13,323 nt of DNA from contig WRJP01000040.1 of assembly GCA_009778535.1 (NCBI GenBank), forward strand, positions 1 through 13,323. Reading direction: 5' to 3'. Source of the stretch: Propionibacteriaceae bacterium. Lineage in GTDB: Bacteria > Actinomycetota > Actinomycetes > Propionibacteriales > Propionibacteriaceae. Of this stretch, positions 1 to 7,050 are shown in pieces. The translations under genes were made by a program, and so were the position numbers. Numbering within the stretch: position 1 is the stretch's first letter; each line of letters starts with the position of its first letter. Under the pieces are notes generated by a model. That model was not told where the DNA came from. It did no database searches and saw nothing but the letters and a program-made list of their open reading frames with translations.

Positions 1-2
1 TA

Positions 3-593
3 GGCCATGCCGATCTGGACACTCCATACAGCATCGACATCTACCCGAGAGATTTCGCCGCCAAACAGCGGGTTCTAGATATCCTTGACTCCTACAACGA
101 TCGCATGCAGTCCATCGATGAGGACAAGGTGATCACTTACACCGACATTGTGGGCACGTTAATGGCCTCAGTTACCGACATAATCGACAAGATTTCTGCA
201 GTTTTGGTGGCCTTCGTCTCCATTTCCTTGGTGGTCTCGTCGATCATGATTGGAGTCATCACTTACATCTCGGTGTTGGAACGTCGCAAAGAGATCGGAA
301 TCTTGCGGGCGATGGGGGCCAGCAAACGTGATATAGGCAATGTGTTCAATGCAGAAACACTCATTGTGGGTTTTGTTGCTGGCGTAATGGGAGTTCTGGC
401 CACCATTTTGCTTGCGGTTATTGCTAATCCAATCGTTTACTCCTTAACCGACGTTCCAGATATTGCGCACCTACCTTTAAACGCAGCAGTGGTATTAATT
501 GCCATCTCAATGTTTTTAACATTTTTGGCTGGTCTAATTCCGAGCTCTGCTGCCTCCCGCGCCGACCCCGTCGAAGCCCTTCGCAGTGAATAG
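3..593 (+). CDS. FtsX/MacB-family ABC transporter permease, C-terminal part (5' end outside window)
   Basis: The frame is open from the first full codon, so the gene begins upstream; 196 residues are visible. The fragment has a hydrophilic stretch (about residues 1-55) followed by membrane segments near 57-83, 112-140 and 160-182. Between the first two is the motif ERRKEIGILRAMGASKRDI, the cytoplasmic coupling segment typical of FtsX-like permeases, and the tail has the usual ASRADPVEALR ending. Such permeases pair with, or are fused to, a LolD/MacB-type ATPase and act by mechanotransmission in lipoprotein, peptide or drug export, or in cell-wall hydrolase control. The substrate cannot be told from this part, and the ATPase would lie upstream. 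The family assignment is firm; the transported molecule is unknown. Confidence 0.9.
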   Translation, partial: GHADLDTPYSIDIYPRDFAAKQRVLDILDSYNDRMQSIDEDKVITYTDIVGTLMASVTDIIDKISAVLVAFVSISLVVSSIMIGVITYISVLERRKEIGILRAMGASKRDIGNVFNAETLIVGFVAGVMGVLATILLAVIANPIVYSLTDVPDIAHLPLNAAVVLIAISMFLTFLAGLIPSSAASRADPVEALRSE

Positions 594-870
594 TGTGCTA
601 GGTTGCCGGGTTTATGAACTCCCGCCAGGTAGTGCTAAATGAGGCTGCCGCCGAAATTGAACAAAAATGCGTATTAAGTGGGAAAGTTGCCTCAGTCTTT
701 CGTCACGTAGCTAACAAGAAATGCAAGTTGCCTGCGTATTTCCTTGCCAATTCTTTCCTTCTGCACGGCTGCTAGCTGCCCAAACAATGGGAGAAGGACA
801 GACAGTTTACAAGGCCATGTGGTAGAGTCGCGCAAACCTTAAGCACGATAGAAGGCGGTGACGATTAGTT
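594..870. other. Intergenic region before gdhA
   Basis: This 277-base gap holds no recognised gene or RNA. A weak hairpin (GGGTT with AACTCCC, 607-622) follows the permease stop. An open frame at 614-775 (+) would encode 53 residues starting MNSRQVVLNE and ending LLHGC, but it lacks a good ribosome-binding site and I recognise no family. The last 50 bases hold the candidate gdhA promoter and ribosome-binding site. Confidence 0.5.
820..861 (+). promoter_or_regulatory. Candidate gdhA promoter (extended -10) and ribosome-binding site
   Basis: TGG directly followed by TAGAGT (820-828) fits the extended -10 form TGnTAnnnT. No convincing -35 box lies 16-18 bases upstream, which extended -10 promoters tolerate. 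Transcription would start near 835, giving a leader of about 36 bases. The leader ends with GAAGGCGGTGA (851-861), one mismatch from the ideal GAAGGAGGTGA anti-16S match and about 9 bases before the ATG. This was assigned by eye only. Confidence 0.45.
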
Positions 871-2214
871 ATGTTAAAAACGAAGTACGCGCGTAAGCAT
901 TATGAGGATCTCGCAAATAGATTGCCATGGCAAAAAGAATTCTTGCAATCAGTACTGGAAGTATTTCAAAGTATTGAACCAGTTCTGGAGGAACAACCAG
1001 AAATTGAGCAAAATGGAATTTTGCAGCGGATGATTGAACCAGATCGGCAGATACAGTTCCGAGTTGCATGGCTAGACGACGCCGAAAAGGTTCAGATCAA
1101 TACTGGTTACAGGCTGGAATTCAACTCTGCTATCGGCCCTTACAAGGGTGGCTTGCGGTTTCATCCTTCGGTAAACCAGAGCATTTTGAAGTTCTTGGGC
1201 TTTGAGCAGGTATTCAAGAACGCGCTCACTGGGCTGTGGCTCGGAGGCGGAAAAGGCGGCAGCAATTTCGACCCGCATGGCCGTAGTAACTCTGAGATAA
1301 TGCGTTTCTGTCAAGCATTCATGACTGAGCTTTATCACCACATTGGCCAAAACAAAGACGTGCCCGCTGGCGATATTGGCGTTGGTGCCCGCGAAATCGG
1401 ATATATGTTCGGGCAATATAAGCGGCTTGCAAACGAATTTACTGGCGCACTTACTGGCAAGGGAGTGGATTTCGGTGGCAGCTACGGCCGTACCGAAGCC
1501 ACCGGATATGGTCTTTGCTATTTCGTTGAAGAAGTATTAAACAAGCTGCACGGCGACAGTTTCGCAGGAAAAACCGTCACGGTCAGCGGCAGCGGGAATG
1601 TGGCCATTTTTGCCGTTGAGAAGGCTCAAGCACTCGGCGCGAAAGTCGTCACCTTGAGCGATTCTTCCGGTTTTGTATATGACCCGAACGGTATCGACCT
1701 AGCAGAAGTGAAACAGATCAAGCTGATACGACGCGGCCGAATCTCCGAATATGTCGATACGCATCCCAAGGCTACATATAAGGCCGACGCGCGAGTTTGG
1801 GAAATCCCCTGCGATATTGCGCTGCCATGCGCTACTCAAGGTGAACTCGAAATTGAAGACGCCAAGACCCTAATATCAAACGGAGTGAAAGTGGTTGGCG
1901 AAGGCGCAAATGGACCATCGAGTCTGGAAGCAATCGACTTGCTCCGTGATAACGATGTGATCTTCTGCCCGGGCAAAGCTGCAAACGCTGGCGGCGTGGC
2001 TGTCAGCGGTTTGGAGATGACCCAGCAATCACAGCGACTGCCATGGACTTTCAACGAAGTCGATGAGCGCCTACAACGCATCATGCGAGAAATTGCTGAG
2101 CGTAGTCTCACCGCAGCGCAGACCTACAACAGAGGCAACGATCTGCTGGACGGCGCAAACATCGCATCCTTCAAGCGTGTCACCGGCGCAATGATCGCCC
2201 AAGGCGTCTACTGA
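871..2214 (+). CDS. gdhA: NADP-type glutamate dehydrogenase
   Basis: The 447-residue protein is the usual length of the small hexameric glutamate dehydrogenases, which reductively aminate 2-oxoglutarate with ammonium in the cytoplasm. The substrate domain shows KGGLRFHPS (92-100), the GGGKGG motif with the catalytic lysine at about 128, and PAGDIGVG (165-172) with the catalytic aspartate at about 168. The Rossmann domain begins near residue 235 with SGSGNVA (239-245). The close match to the enterobacterial GdhA pattern around GGGKGGSNFDP and DVPAGDIGVGAREIG favours the NADP-dependent biosynthetic form, although cofactor choice is inferred from family resemblance. The ATG at 871 has a good ribosome-binding site. 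The gene appears monocistronic, with its own promoter and hairpins downstream. The role is ammonium assimilation; no nitrogen-control operator was recognised. Confidence 0.96.
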   Translation: MLKTKYARKHYEDLANRLPWQKEFLQSVLEVFQSIEPVLEEQPEIEQNGILQRMIEPDRQIQFRVAWLDDAEKVQINTGYRLEFNSAIGPYKGGLRFHPSVNQSILKFLGFEQVFKNALTGLWLGGGKGGSNFDPHGRSNSEIMRFCQAFMTELYHHIGQNKDVPAGDIGVGAREIGYMFGQYKRLANEFTGALTGKGVDFGGSYGRTEATGYGLCYFVEEVLNKLHGDSFAGKTVTVSGSGNVAIFAVEKAQALGAKVVTLSDSSGFVYDPNGIDLAEVKQIKLIRRGRISEYVDTHPKATYKADARVWEIPCDIALPCATQGELEIEDAKTLISNGVKVVGEGANGPSSLEAIDLLRDNDVIFCPGKAANAGGVAVSGLEMTQQSQRLPWTFNEVDERLQRIMREIAERSLTAAQTYNRGNDLLDGANIASFKRVTGAMIAQGVY

Positions 2215-2262
2215 GCTGTTGCGCGTCGCGGATTGAAGTGCTTCCGCTGTCCCGCCTCTGTC

Positions 2263-2310
2263 CGGCGGATTGCCGCCGACCCGGTGGTTGCTGCTAGCTG
2301 TCAAGCTAGC
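2263..2310 (+). terminator. Two hairpins downstream of gdhA, possible transcription end
   Basis: CGGCGG (2263-2268) and CCGCCG (2273-2278) pair around the loop ATTG. GCTAGCT (2293-2299) and AGCTAGC (2304-2310) pair around GTCA. Neither is followed by a T run, so they are not textbook intrinsic terminators. They may slow polymerase, protect the 3' end, or form part of a Rho-dependent end. They begin 49 bases after the gdhA stop. Confidence 0.4.
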
Positions 2311-2456
2311 GTATCGAAATTGCGAAGCAGATTGAGTAGGCCGAAGGCCGTATCGACGGGGTCGGTGTATTGAAACCGCACGCGCGGGTTGATGCCGACG
2401 AGAACGCTCCGACCCTGCTGTGAGATCTGCAATTCTTCCGTTTTCGGGTTTGAACT
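2301..2456 (-). pseudogene. Short coding-like stretch on the minus strand between gdhA and dnaK; remnant or small ORF
   Basis: Read on the minus strand from just after a TGA at 2459-2457, the frame stays open for 51 codons to a TGA at 2303-2301. The translation reads like ordinary protein, with segments GRSVLVGINPRVRFQYTDP and VDTAFGLLNLLRNFDTLA. There is no ATG; the only starts are TTG at 2432 and GTG at 2381, neither with an obvious ribosome-binding site. I do not recognise a family. The upstream side runs straight into the dnaK promoter, so any longer gene would have been cut there. It may be the end of a decayed gene, an unusually short real gene, or chance. Confidence 0.25.
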
Positions 2457-2477
2457 TCAGATTGAGTCTGGTACACT
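2450..2477 (+). promoter_or_regulatory. dnaK operon promoter
   Basis: TTGAAC (2450-2455) and TACACT (2472-2477) are separated by 16 bases, and TGG directly precedes the -10, giving an extended -10 form. Transcription would start near 2484, with a leader of about 30 bases ending in GGGAGGA (2501-2507) ahead of the dnaK ATG. The -10 box lies inside the HAIR operator, so HspR binding would block it. Confidence 0.7.
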
Positions 2478-2480
2478 CAA
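2462..2480. promoter_or_regulatory. HAIR operator (HspR-binding inverted repeat) of the dnaK operon
   Basis: TTGAGT (2462-2467), a 7-base spacer and ACTCAA (2475-2480) match the HAIR consensus CTTGAGT-N7-ACTCAAG except for its outermost base pair. The site spans the spacer and -10 of the dnaK promoter. hspR is the last gene of the same operon, so this forms a negative feedback loop. In mycobacteria and Streptomyces, HspR is known to bind such sites, with DnaK acting as co-repressor. Confidence 0.88.
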
Positions 2481-2513
2481 CTTTGAAATTGATCTTATTT
2501 GGGAGGAACCAAC

Positions 2514-4358
2514 ATGGCACGCGCAGTCGGAATTGACCTGGGCACTACAAACTCTTGCGTCGCAGTTCTTGAGGGCGGCGAACCCACAGTCATCACAAAT
2601 GCTGAAGGTTCACGCACCACACCATCTGTCGTCGCATTCGCAAAGGGCGGCGACGTCCTAGTCGGCGAGATTGCAAAGCGACAAGCTGTCACCAACGTCG
2701 ACCGCACTATCCGCAGCGTGAAGCGGCACATGGGTACTGACTGGTCGGTGACGATTGACGACACCAAATACCGCCCGCAACAGATTTCCGCTTTCGTATT
2801 GCAGAAGTTGAAGCGAGACGCTGAGGCGTATCTGGGCGAGCCAGTCACCAATGCGGTCATCACTGTTCCGGCCTATTTCTCTGATTCGGAGCGTCAAGCC
2901 ACCAAAGAAGCCGGCGAAATTGCGGGTTTGGTCGTAGATCGCATCATCAACGAGCCGACGGCTGCCGCTCTGGCCTATGGCTTGGACAAAGCTGACCGTG
3001 AGCAGACCATCTTGGTATTCGACTTGGGTGGCGGCACTTTCGACGTTTCGCTGCTCGAAATCGCTGATGGTGTTTTTGAAGTGAAGGCCACCAAGGGTGA
3101 CAACCGACTCGGTGGCGACGATTGGGATCAGCGGGTCGTTGACTGGCTGGTGACCCAGTTTAAGAACAAGCATGGGATTGACCTTTCAGCTGACAAGATG
3201 GCCAGGCAGCGGCTACAGGAAGCTGCCGAACATGCAAAGATCGAGCTGTCAGCAGCGCCTGAGACCACAATCAACCTGCCCTATATCACCGCTAGCGCCG
3301 AAGGTGCTCTGCACTTGGACGAGAAACTTTCTCGCGCTGAGTTCCAGAATTTGACCCAAGATTTGCTGGATCGCTGTCGGGCGCCCTTCAACTCAGTCAT
3401 CAAAGACGCCGCAACGTCCGTTGCAAAAATCGATCACGTCATCTTGGTCGGCGGCTCTACGCGTATGCCGGCCGTTGTCGATTTGGTGAAAGAACTCACT
3501 GGCGGCAAGGAGCCAAACAAGGGCGTCAACCCAGACGAGGTGGTAGCTGCGGGTGCATCGCTGCAAGCAGGCGTGCTTAAGGGTGAAGTCAAAGACGTAT
3601 TGCTCCTTGACGTAACCCCATTGAGCCTTGGTATTGAGACCAAGGGCGGTGTGATGACGAAGATCATCGAACGCAATACGACTATCCCCACCAAACGTTC
3701 TGAGGTTTTCACCACAGCCGACGACAATCAACCGTCTGTGATGATTCAGGTTTATCAAGGCGAGCGGGATTTCGCACGCGACAACAAGTCGTTGGGTAAC
3801 TTCGAGTTGACCGGTTTGATGCCGGCTCCCAGAGGTATCCCGCAGATTGAGGTCACCTTCGATATTGACGCCAATGGCATCGTCCACGTCTACGCCAAGG
3901 ATTTGGCCACCGGTAAAGAGCAGTCGATGACGGTCACTGGCGGCTCGGCGTTGGCTAAAGATGACATTGAGCGGATGGTGAAAGAAGCTGAAGCTCATGC
4001 TGAAGAAGACAAGAAGCGCCGTGAGGCTGTCGAGTTGCGTAACGATGCCGATCAACTGGTTTTCCGCACCGAAAAGTTGTTGGCAGAAAACGCCGAACAG
4101 CTTCCCGATGATGTCAAAGCGCCAGTCACTGAAGCTATCGCCACGCTGAAAGATGCCCTGGCTGGAGATGACAACGACGCAGTGAAAGCTGCCGTTGAAG
4201 ACCTCAACAACAAAGCTTCCGCAATGGGACAAGCTATGTACGCCGCAGCTCAAGCAGCACAGCAGAACGAAGCTGGAGAAGCCGACCCCACCACGACCAG
4301 CACCGATGATGATGTCATTGACGCTGAAATCATCGATAACGAGGATGACAGCAAGTGA
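2514..4358 (+). CDS. dnaK: Hsp70 chaperone DnaK
   Basis: The 614-residue cytoplasmic ATP-dependent chaperone binds exposed hydrophobic peptides and works with DnaJ and GrpE. The nucleotide-binding domain shows the phosphate-1 loop IDLGTTNS (7-14), FDLGGGTFDVS (169-179), GDNRLGGDDWD (195-205) and ILVGGSTRMP. The interdomain linker appears as VLLLDVTPLSLGIETKGG, followed by the substrate-binding beta domain and helical lid. The acidic tail DDDVIDAEIIDNEDDSK is usual for bacterial DnaK. I chose the ATG at 2514, not the in-frame TTG at 2499, because MARAVGIDLGTTNS is the normal N terminus and GGGAGGA (2501-2507) then sits at the right distance. It is the first gene of dnaK-grpE-dnaJ-hspR. Its last bases overlap grpE by four, giving translational coupling. 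HspR very probably represses it through the HAIR site upstream. Confidence 0.98.
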   Translation: MARAVGIDLGTTNSCVAVLEGGEPTVITNAEGSRTTPSVVAFAKGGDVLVGEIAKRQAVTNVDRTIRSVKRHMGTDWSVTIDDTKYRPQQISAFVLQKLKRDAEAYLGEPVTNAVITVPAYFSDSERQATKEAGEIAGLVVDRIINEPTAAALAYGLDKADREQTILVFDLGGGTFDVSLLEIADGVFEVKATKGDNRLGGDDWDQRVVDWLVTQFKNKHGIDLSADKMARQRLQEAAEHAKIELSAAPETTINLPYITASAEGALHLDEKLSRAEFQNLTQDLLDRCRAPFNSVIKDAATSVAKIDHVILVGGSTRMPAVVDLVKELTGGKEPNKGVNPDEVVAAGASLQAGVLKGEVKDVLLLDVTPLSLGIETKGGVMTKIIERNTTIPTKRSEVFTTADDNQPSVMIQVYQGERDFARDNKSLGNFELTGLMPAPRGIPQIEVTFDIDANGIVHVYAKDLATGKEQSMTVTGGSALAKDDIERMVKEAEAHAEEDKKRREAVELRNDADQLVFRTEKLLAENAEQLPDDVKAPVTEAIATLKDALAGDDNDAVKAAVEDLNNKASAMGQAMYAAAQAAQQNEAGEADPTTTSTDDDVIDAEIIDNEDDSK

Positions 4359-4969
4359 GTAAGGATGTGACACCTTCACCGCCAGATTCTGCCGGTGAAG
4401 GTGAAGCTGCCGCAGCAGGTAGTGACGAGCTTGAGCTCACTCCTGAACTACTAGCTGAGCTTGAAGAACTGGCAGCGAAAGTTGAGGCTTCGGTGAAAGC
4501 TGATGCGGAATCAGCCACCGAGCCTGAACCAGTTGTGTTGACCGAAGCTGAGCTGCTGGCCGAACGTACTGATGATCTGCAACGCTTACAGGCCGAATAT
4601 GCCAACTTCAAAAAACGAGTTGACCGCGACCGTTCCCTGGCGCGGCAAGCAGGCATTGAAGCTGTAGTTCGCAGTCTGCTTCCCGTCTTGGATTCAGTTG
4701 AAGCAGCCAGAGGACATGATGAACTCGTCGGCGGTTTCAAACTGGTGGCTGAGGAGTTAGAAAAAGTCAGCGCAAAATACGGGCTGGAAACGTATGGGGA
4801 AGTTGGCGATATTTTCGATCCGCAAATCCACGAAGCGTTGATGCAAACACCAGCTCCAGCAGGAGAAGAACCGGTTGAACCGACCATCACAATGGTGATG
4901 CAAAAGGGGGTAACTCTCGATGGCAAAGTCTTGCGTCCCGCCCGAGTTGGAGTAGCAAATCCACAATAG
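4355..4969 (+). CDS. grpE: Nucleotide exchange factor GrpE
   Basis: The 204-residue protein releases ADP from DnaK as a dimer. The first 65 residues are acidic, Ala/Glu rich and probably disordered. A long helix follows that includes LQRLQAEYANFKKRVDRDR, and then the beta domain ending PTITMVMQKGVTLDGKVLRPARVGV, the GrpE signature region. Translation starts at GTG 4355 inside the GTGA overlap with the dnaK stop, so expression should be coupled to dnaK. The acidic, extended N terminus is common in actinobacteria. Nothing is missing or broken. Confidence 0.96.
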   Translation: MSKDVTPSPPDSAGEGEAAAAGSDELELTPELLAELEELAAKVEASVKADAESATEPEPVVLTEAELLAERTDDLQRLQAEYANFKKRVDRDRSLARQAGIEAVVRSLLPVLDSVEAARGHDELVGGFKLVAEELEKVSAKYGLETYGEVGDIFDPQIHEALMQTPAPAGEEPVEPTITMVMQKGVTLDGKVLRPARVGVANPQ

Positions 4970-5035
4970 ACAAACTCCGCCCGCACTGCGCGGCATACGA
5001 GTGATTCATACCTCTGATTTGGAAAGGAGACCCAG

Positions 5036-5944
5036 GTGAGCACCAAAGACTGGCTCGAAAAGGACTATTACAAGGTTCTTGGTGTCTCCAACAAAGCCAG
5101 TGACGCCGAGATCAAGAAAGCCTTCCGCAAGCTGGCACAGCAGTACCATCCCGATGCAAACAAAGACAACGCGGCCGCTGAAGCAAAGTTTAAGGAAATA
5201 TCCGAGGCGTATGGCGTGGTCGGCGATCAGAAAACCCGCAAGGAATACGACCAGGCACGCTCGCTGTTTGGCGGCGGAAATCGGTTCACCGCCGGGCCGG
5301 GTGGCCCTGATTTAGGTGATCTGTTTGGCGGCGGCGGAAATATCTCAGACCTTTTTGGGGGCTTGTTCTCCGGTTTCGGTTCTGGCGGTTTTACGGCGCA
5401 AGAAGCCTATCGCCCTGTGCGTGGTTCCGACGTCGAGACTAGTGCCCAGATCAGTTTTACTGACGCCTTAGGTGGGGTTCAGGTGACAATTCCCGGCGTT
5501 GTTGGCAACGTTACGACCCGAATCCCGGCAGGAGTGAAGGACGGGCAGCGCATACGTGTGCGCGGTAAAGGTCAGCCCGGCTCTAACGGTGGCTCCAATG
5601 GTGATTTATTCGTCGTTGTAGCTGTCGGTACCCATCCACTCTTTGGCCGTAAGGGGAAAAATATAACAATTGAGGTTCCCATCTCGTTTACTGAGGCAGC
5701 CCTGGGAGCCGAGATTGAAGTACCCACATTAGATCGCGGCAAGGTGCGGCTAAGAATTCCAGCTGGAACCCAAAGCGGCCAGACCCTGCGGGTGCGTGGG
5801 AAAGACAGTGCTGACCCCGATCTGCTGGTGAGTGTAAAAGTTCTCATACCCACCCAACTTGACGCTGAAGCAACCCAAGCCTTGGTTAACTTCGCCAAAA
5901 TTGCCGACACCTCTGATTTGAGAGCCAACCTCTTTCAGGAGTGA
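5036..5944 (+). CDS. dnaJ: DnaJ-family Hsp40 co-chaperone without zinc-finger domain
   Basis: The 302-residue co-chaperone stimulates DnaK ATPase and delivers substrates. The J domain spans residues 8-72, with the essential HPD at 38-40. A Gly/Phe-rich linker (78-120) contains repeated DLFGGG/DLFGG units. Two C-terminal beta domains follow: domain I at about 128-205, with IPAGVKDGQRIRVRGKGQPG, and domain II from about 208, with IPAGTQSGQTLRVRGKG-like repeats. The four CxxCxGxG zinc-binding motifs are absent and the protein has no cysteine, so it is a class B (type II) J-protein. The N-terminal DWLEKDYYKVLGV is typical of actinobacterial DnaJ1. It starts at GTG 5036 behind GGAAAGGAGA (5021-5030), 66 bases after grpE, with hspR three bases downstream. 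A second, zinc-finger DnaJ may exist elsewhere in the genome, as in other actinobacteria. Confidence 0.94.
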   Translation: MSTKDWLEKDYYKVLGVSNKASDAEIKKAFRKLAQQYHPDANKDNAAAEAKFKEISEAYGVVGDQKTRKEYDQARSLFGGGNRFTAGPGGPDLGDLFGGGGNISDLFGGLFSGFGSGGFTAQEAYRPVRGSDVETSAQISFTDALGGVQVTIPGVVGNVTTRIPAGVKDGQRIRVRGKGQPGSNGGSNGDLFVVVAVGTHPLFGRKGKNITIEVPISFTEAALGAEIEVPTLDRGKVRLRIPAGTQSGQTLRVRGKDSADPDLLVSVKVLIPTQLDAEATQALVNFAKIADTSDLRANLFQE

Positions 5945-5947
5945 GAC

Positions 5948-6406
5948 ATGACGCAGCGCCTTCCCGCCCGTTTAGACCCAGAGCTTCCACTGTTCGTAGT
6001 ATCGGTGGCGGCGTCCTTGGCCAGGATGCATCCGCAGACCTTACGTCAATATGACCGCTTTGGCTTAGTCGTCCCCAAGCGAGCCAGGGGTAGAGGTAGG
6101 CGTTATTCGCTAAACGACATCGCCAAACTACGGCACATCCAACAGCTTTCACAGTCTGAAGGTATAAATCTTGAAGGTATTCGCCGCATTTTGGCTCTCG
6201 AAGATGAGCTTTTTCATTTACGTTCGCAAATTTCCAAACTCAGCGAAATCGTTGATGCCATGCAAACCCCTGCTGATTCCCGGGTTTTCACTGCTACCGA
6301 AACCGGAAACGTCGATCTAGGTCGCACCGTACGTCGCCACCGGATGCGCGCCATCACCAGCTCACCTCTGGAAGTCGATGCCGCCACAATCCGCGAACGC
6401 GAGTAA
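5948..6406 (+). CDS. hspR: Heat-shock repressor HspR (MerR family)
   Basis: The 152-residue repressor binds HAIR operators, with DnaK as co-repressor in studied species. The MerR-type helix-turn-helix spans about residues 17-38 (SVAASLARMHPQTLRQYDR). The wing RARGRGRRYSLNDIAKL (46-62) and the second helix pair with EGINLEGIRRILALEDEL (71-88) follow. Residues 85-110 look like the coiled-coil dimer helix. The last 45 residues are basic, poorly conserved and without cysteines, so no metal-sensing effector site is apparent. The ATG at 5948 lies three bases after the dnaJ stop, with AGGAG at 5938-5942 as ribosome-binding site, so it is the fourth gene of the operon. Two matching operators are present in the window, at dnaK and at clpB. 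It converges with the next gene across only 19 bases. Confidence 0.94.
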   Translation: MTQRLPARLDPELPLFVVSVAASLARMHPQTLRQYDRFGLVVPKRARGRGRRYSLNDIAKLRHIQQLSQSEGINLEGIRRILALEDELFHLRSQISKLSEIVDAMQTPADSRVFTATETGNVDLGRTVRRHRMRAITSSPLEVDAATIRERE

Positions 6407-6425
6407 AGTCCCCCAAAAGTCTGTG

Positions 6426-6983
6426 TTACGCCACGTAGTCCAAGGTGCGCATGGCCTGGATTGTCTGACCGATCAACTCATCCAGCGACCATCCGAGTCG
6501 TTCGGCACCGTCAACGATGACTTCTCTTGAGATAGCTGCGGCGAAACTGGGTTGCTTGAACTTCTTCCGCACCGAAGACACCTCTAAATCTGCCACAGAC
6601 TTCGACGGTCGCATCAACGCGACTGCGCCAATAAATCCGGTCAACTCGTCACAGGCATACAGAATCTTCTCTAGCAACAATTCCGGTTCGTACGGTGATT
6701 GCGTCATACCCCAACCATGGCTCATTGCTGACTTAATCAAATCCTCGTCGACATCATGCTCGCGCAAAATTTCAATGCCCTTCACGCAGTGTTCTTCGGG
6801 GAAACGCTCGTAGTCGATGTCGTGCAGTGCCCCGACGGCGTACCAGTAGTCTTCGCGGCCGGGATCGTGTTGGCTAGCAAACCAGGCCAGCACACCACCG
6901 ACGATGCGGGCATGTTGAACGTGGAAATCTGCGTCGTTGTATTTACGCACTAGCTCATCGGCATATTCACGGTTGGGAATCAT
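6426..6983 (-). CDS. HD-domain protein, probable metal-dependent phosphohydrolase
   Basis: The 185-residue cytoplasmic protein carries the HD superfamily metal-site pattern: H24 in HARIV, HD at 54-55 in ALHDIDYERFPEEH, a further H65, H90 in SHGWG, and D112 in ACDELTG. Small stand-alone HD proteins of this kind are usually hydrolases of nucleotides or other phosphate esters, but the substrate here is unknown. I chose the second ATG at 6983, giving MIPNREYADEL, over the ATG at 6995. The family commonly starts with MIP-R-E-A, and the GGAG sequence lying between the two ATGs then serves as ribosome-binding site. On the minus strand, TACGAT (7016-7011) is a possible -10 without a clear -35. The gene is convergent with hspR and is read alone. 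Nothing in the sequence links it to heat shock. Confidence 0.85.
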   Translation of the reverse strand: MIPNREYADELVRKYNDADFHVQHARIVGGVLAWFASQHDPGREDYWYAVGALHDIDYERFPEEHCVKGIEILREHDVDEDLIKSAMSHGWGMTQSPYEPELLLEKILYACDELTGFIGAVALMRPSKSVADLEVSSVRKKFKQPSFAAAISREVIVDGAERLGWSLDELIGQTIQAMRTLDYVA

Positions 6984-7050
6984 TTCGCTCTCCATTCACA
7001 CACGTCCACTATCGTATCGGGTCGCCTATTTGGCGGGCACGCTCGCTGCT

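Noticed and set aside
768..2300. GCTGCTAGCTG found at 768-778 and again at 2290-2300, flanking gdhA
   Set aside because: An 11-base match is expected by chance several times in a window of this size, and the copies share no longer flank. It is not taken as a duplication made by insertion.
2215..2513. CIRCE/HrcA control of the dnaK operon
   Set aside because: No TTAGCACTC-N9-GAGTGCTAA pattern is seen; control is by HAIR and HspR.
2499..2516. TTG at 2499 as dnaK start
   Set aside because: It would make the ribosome-binding site GGGAGGA part of the coding sequence; ATG 2514 gives the standard DnaK N terminus.
2071..2520. 149-codon minus-strand frame across the gdhA end and the dnaK promoter
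   Set aside because: It starts at GTG on the dnaK start region, crosses the HAIR site and runs into the antisense of gdhA. A different frame in the gap looks more protein-like, so this one is not kept.
3393..4379. Long open frame (328 codons) on the strand opposite dnaK
   Set aside because: It mirrors the codon periodicity of dnaK, resembles no family and has no start signals; dnaK itself is certain.
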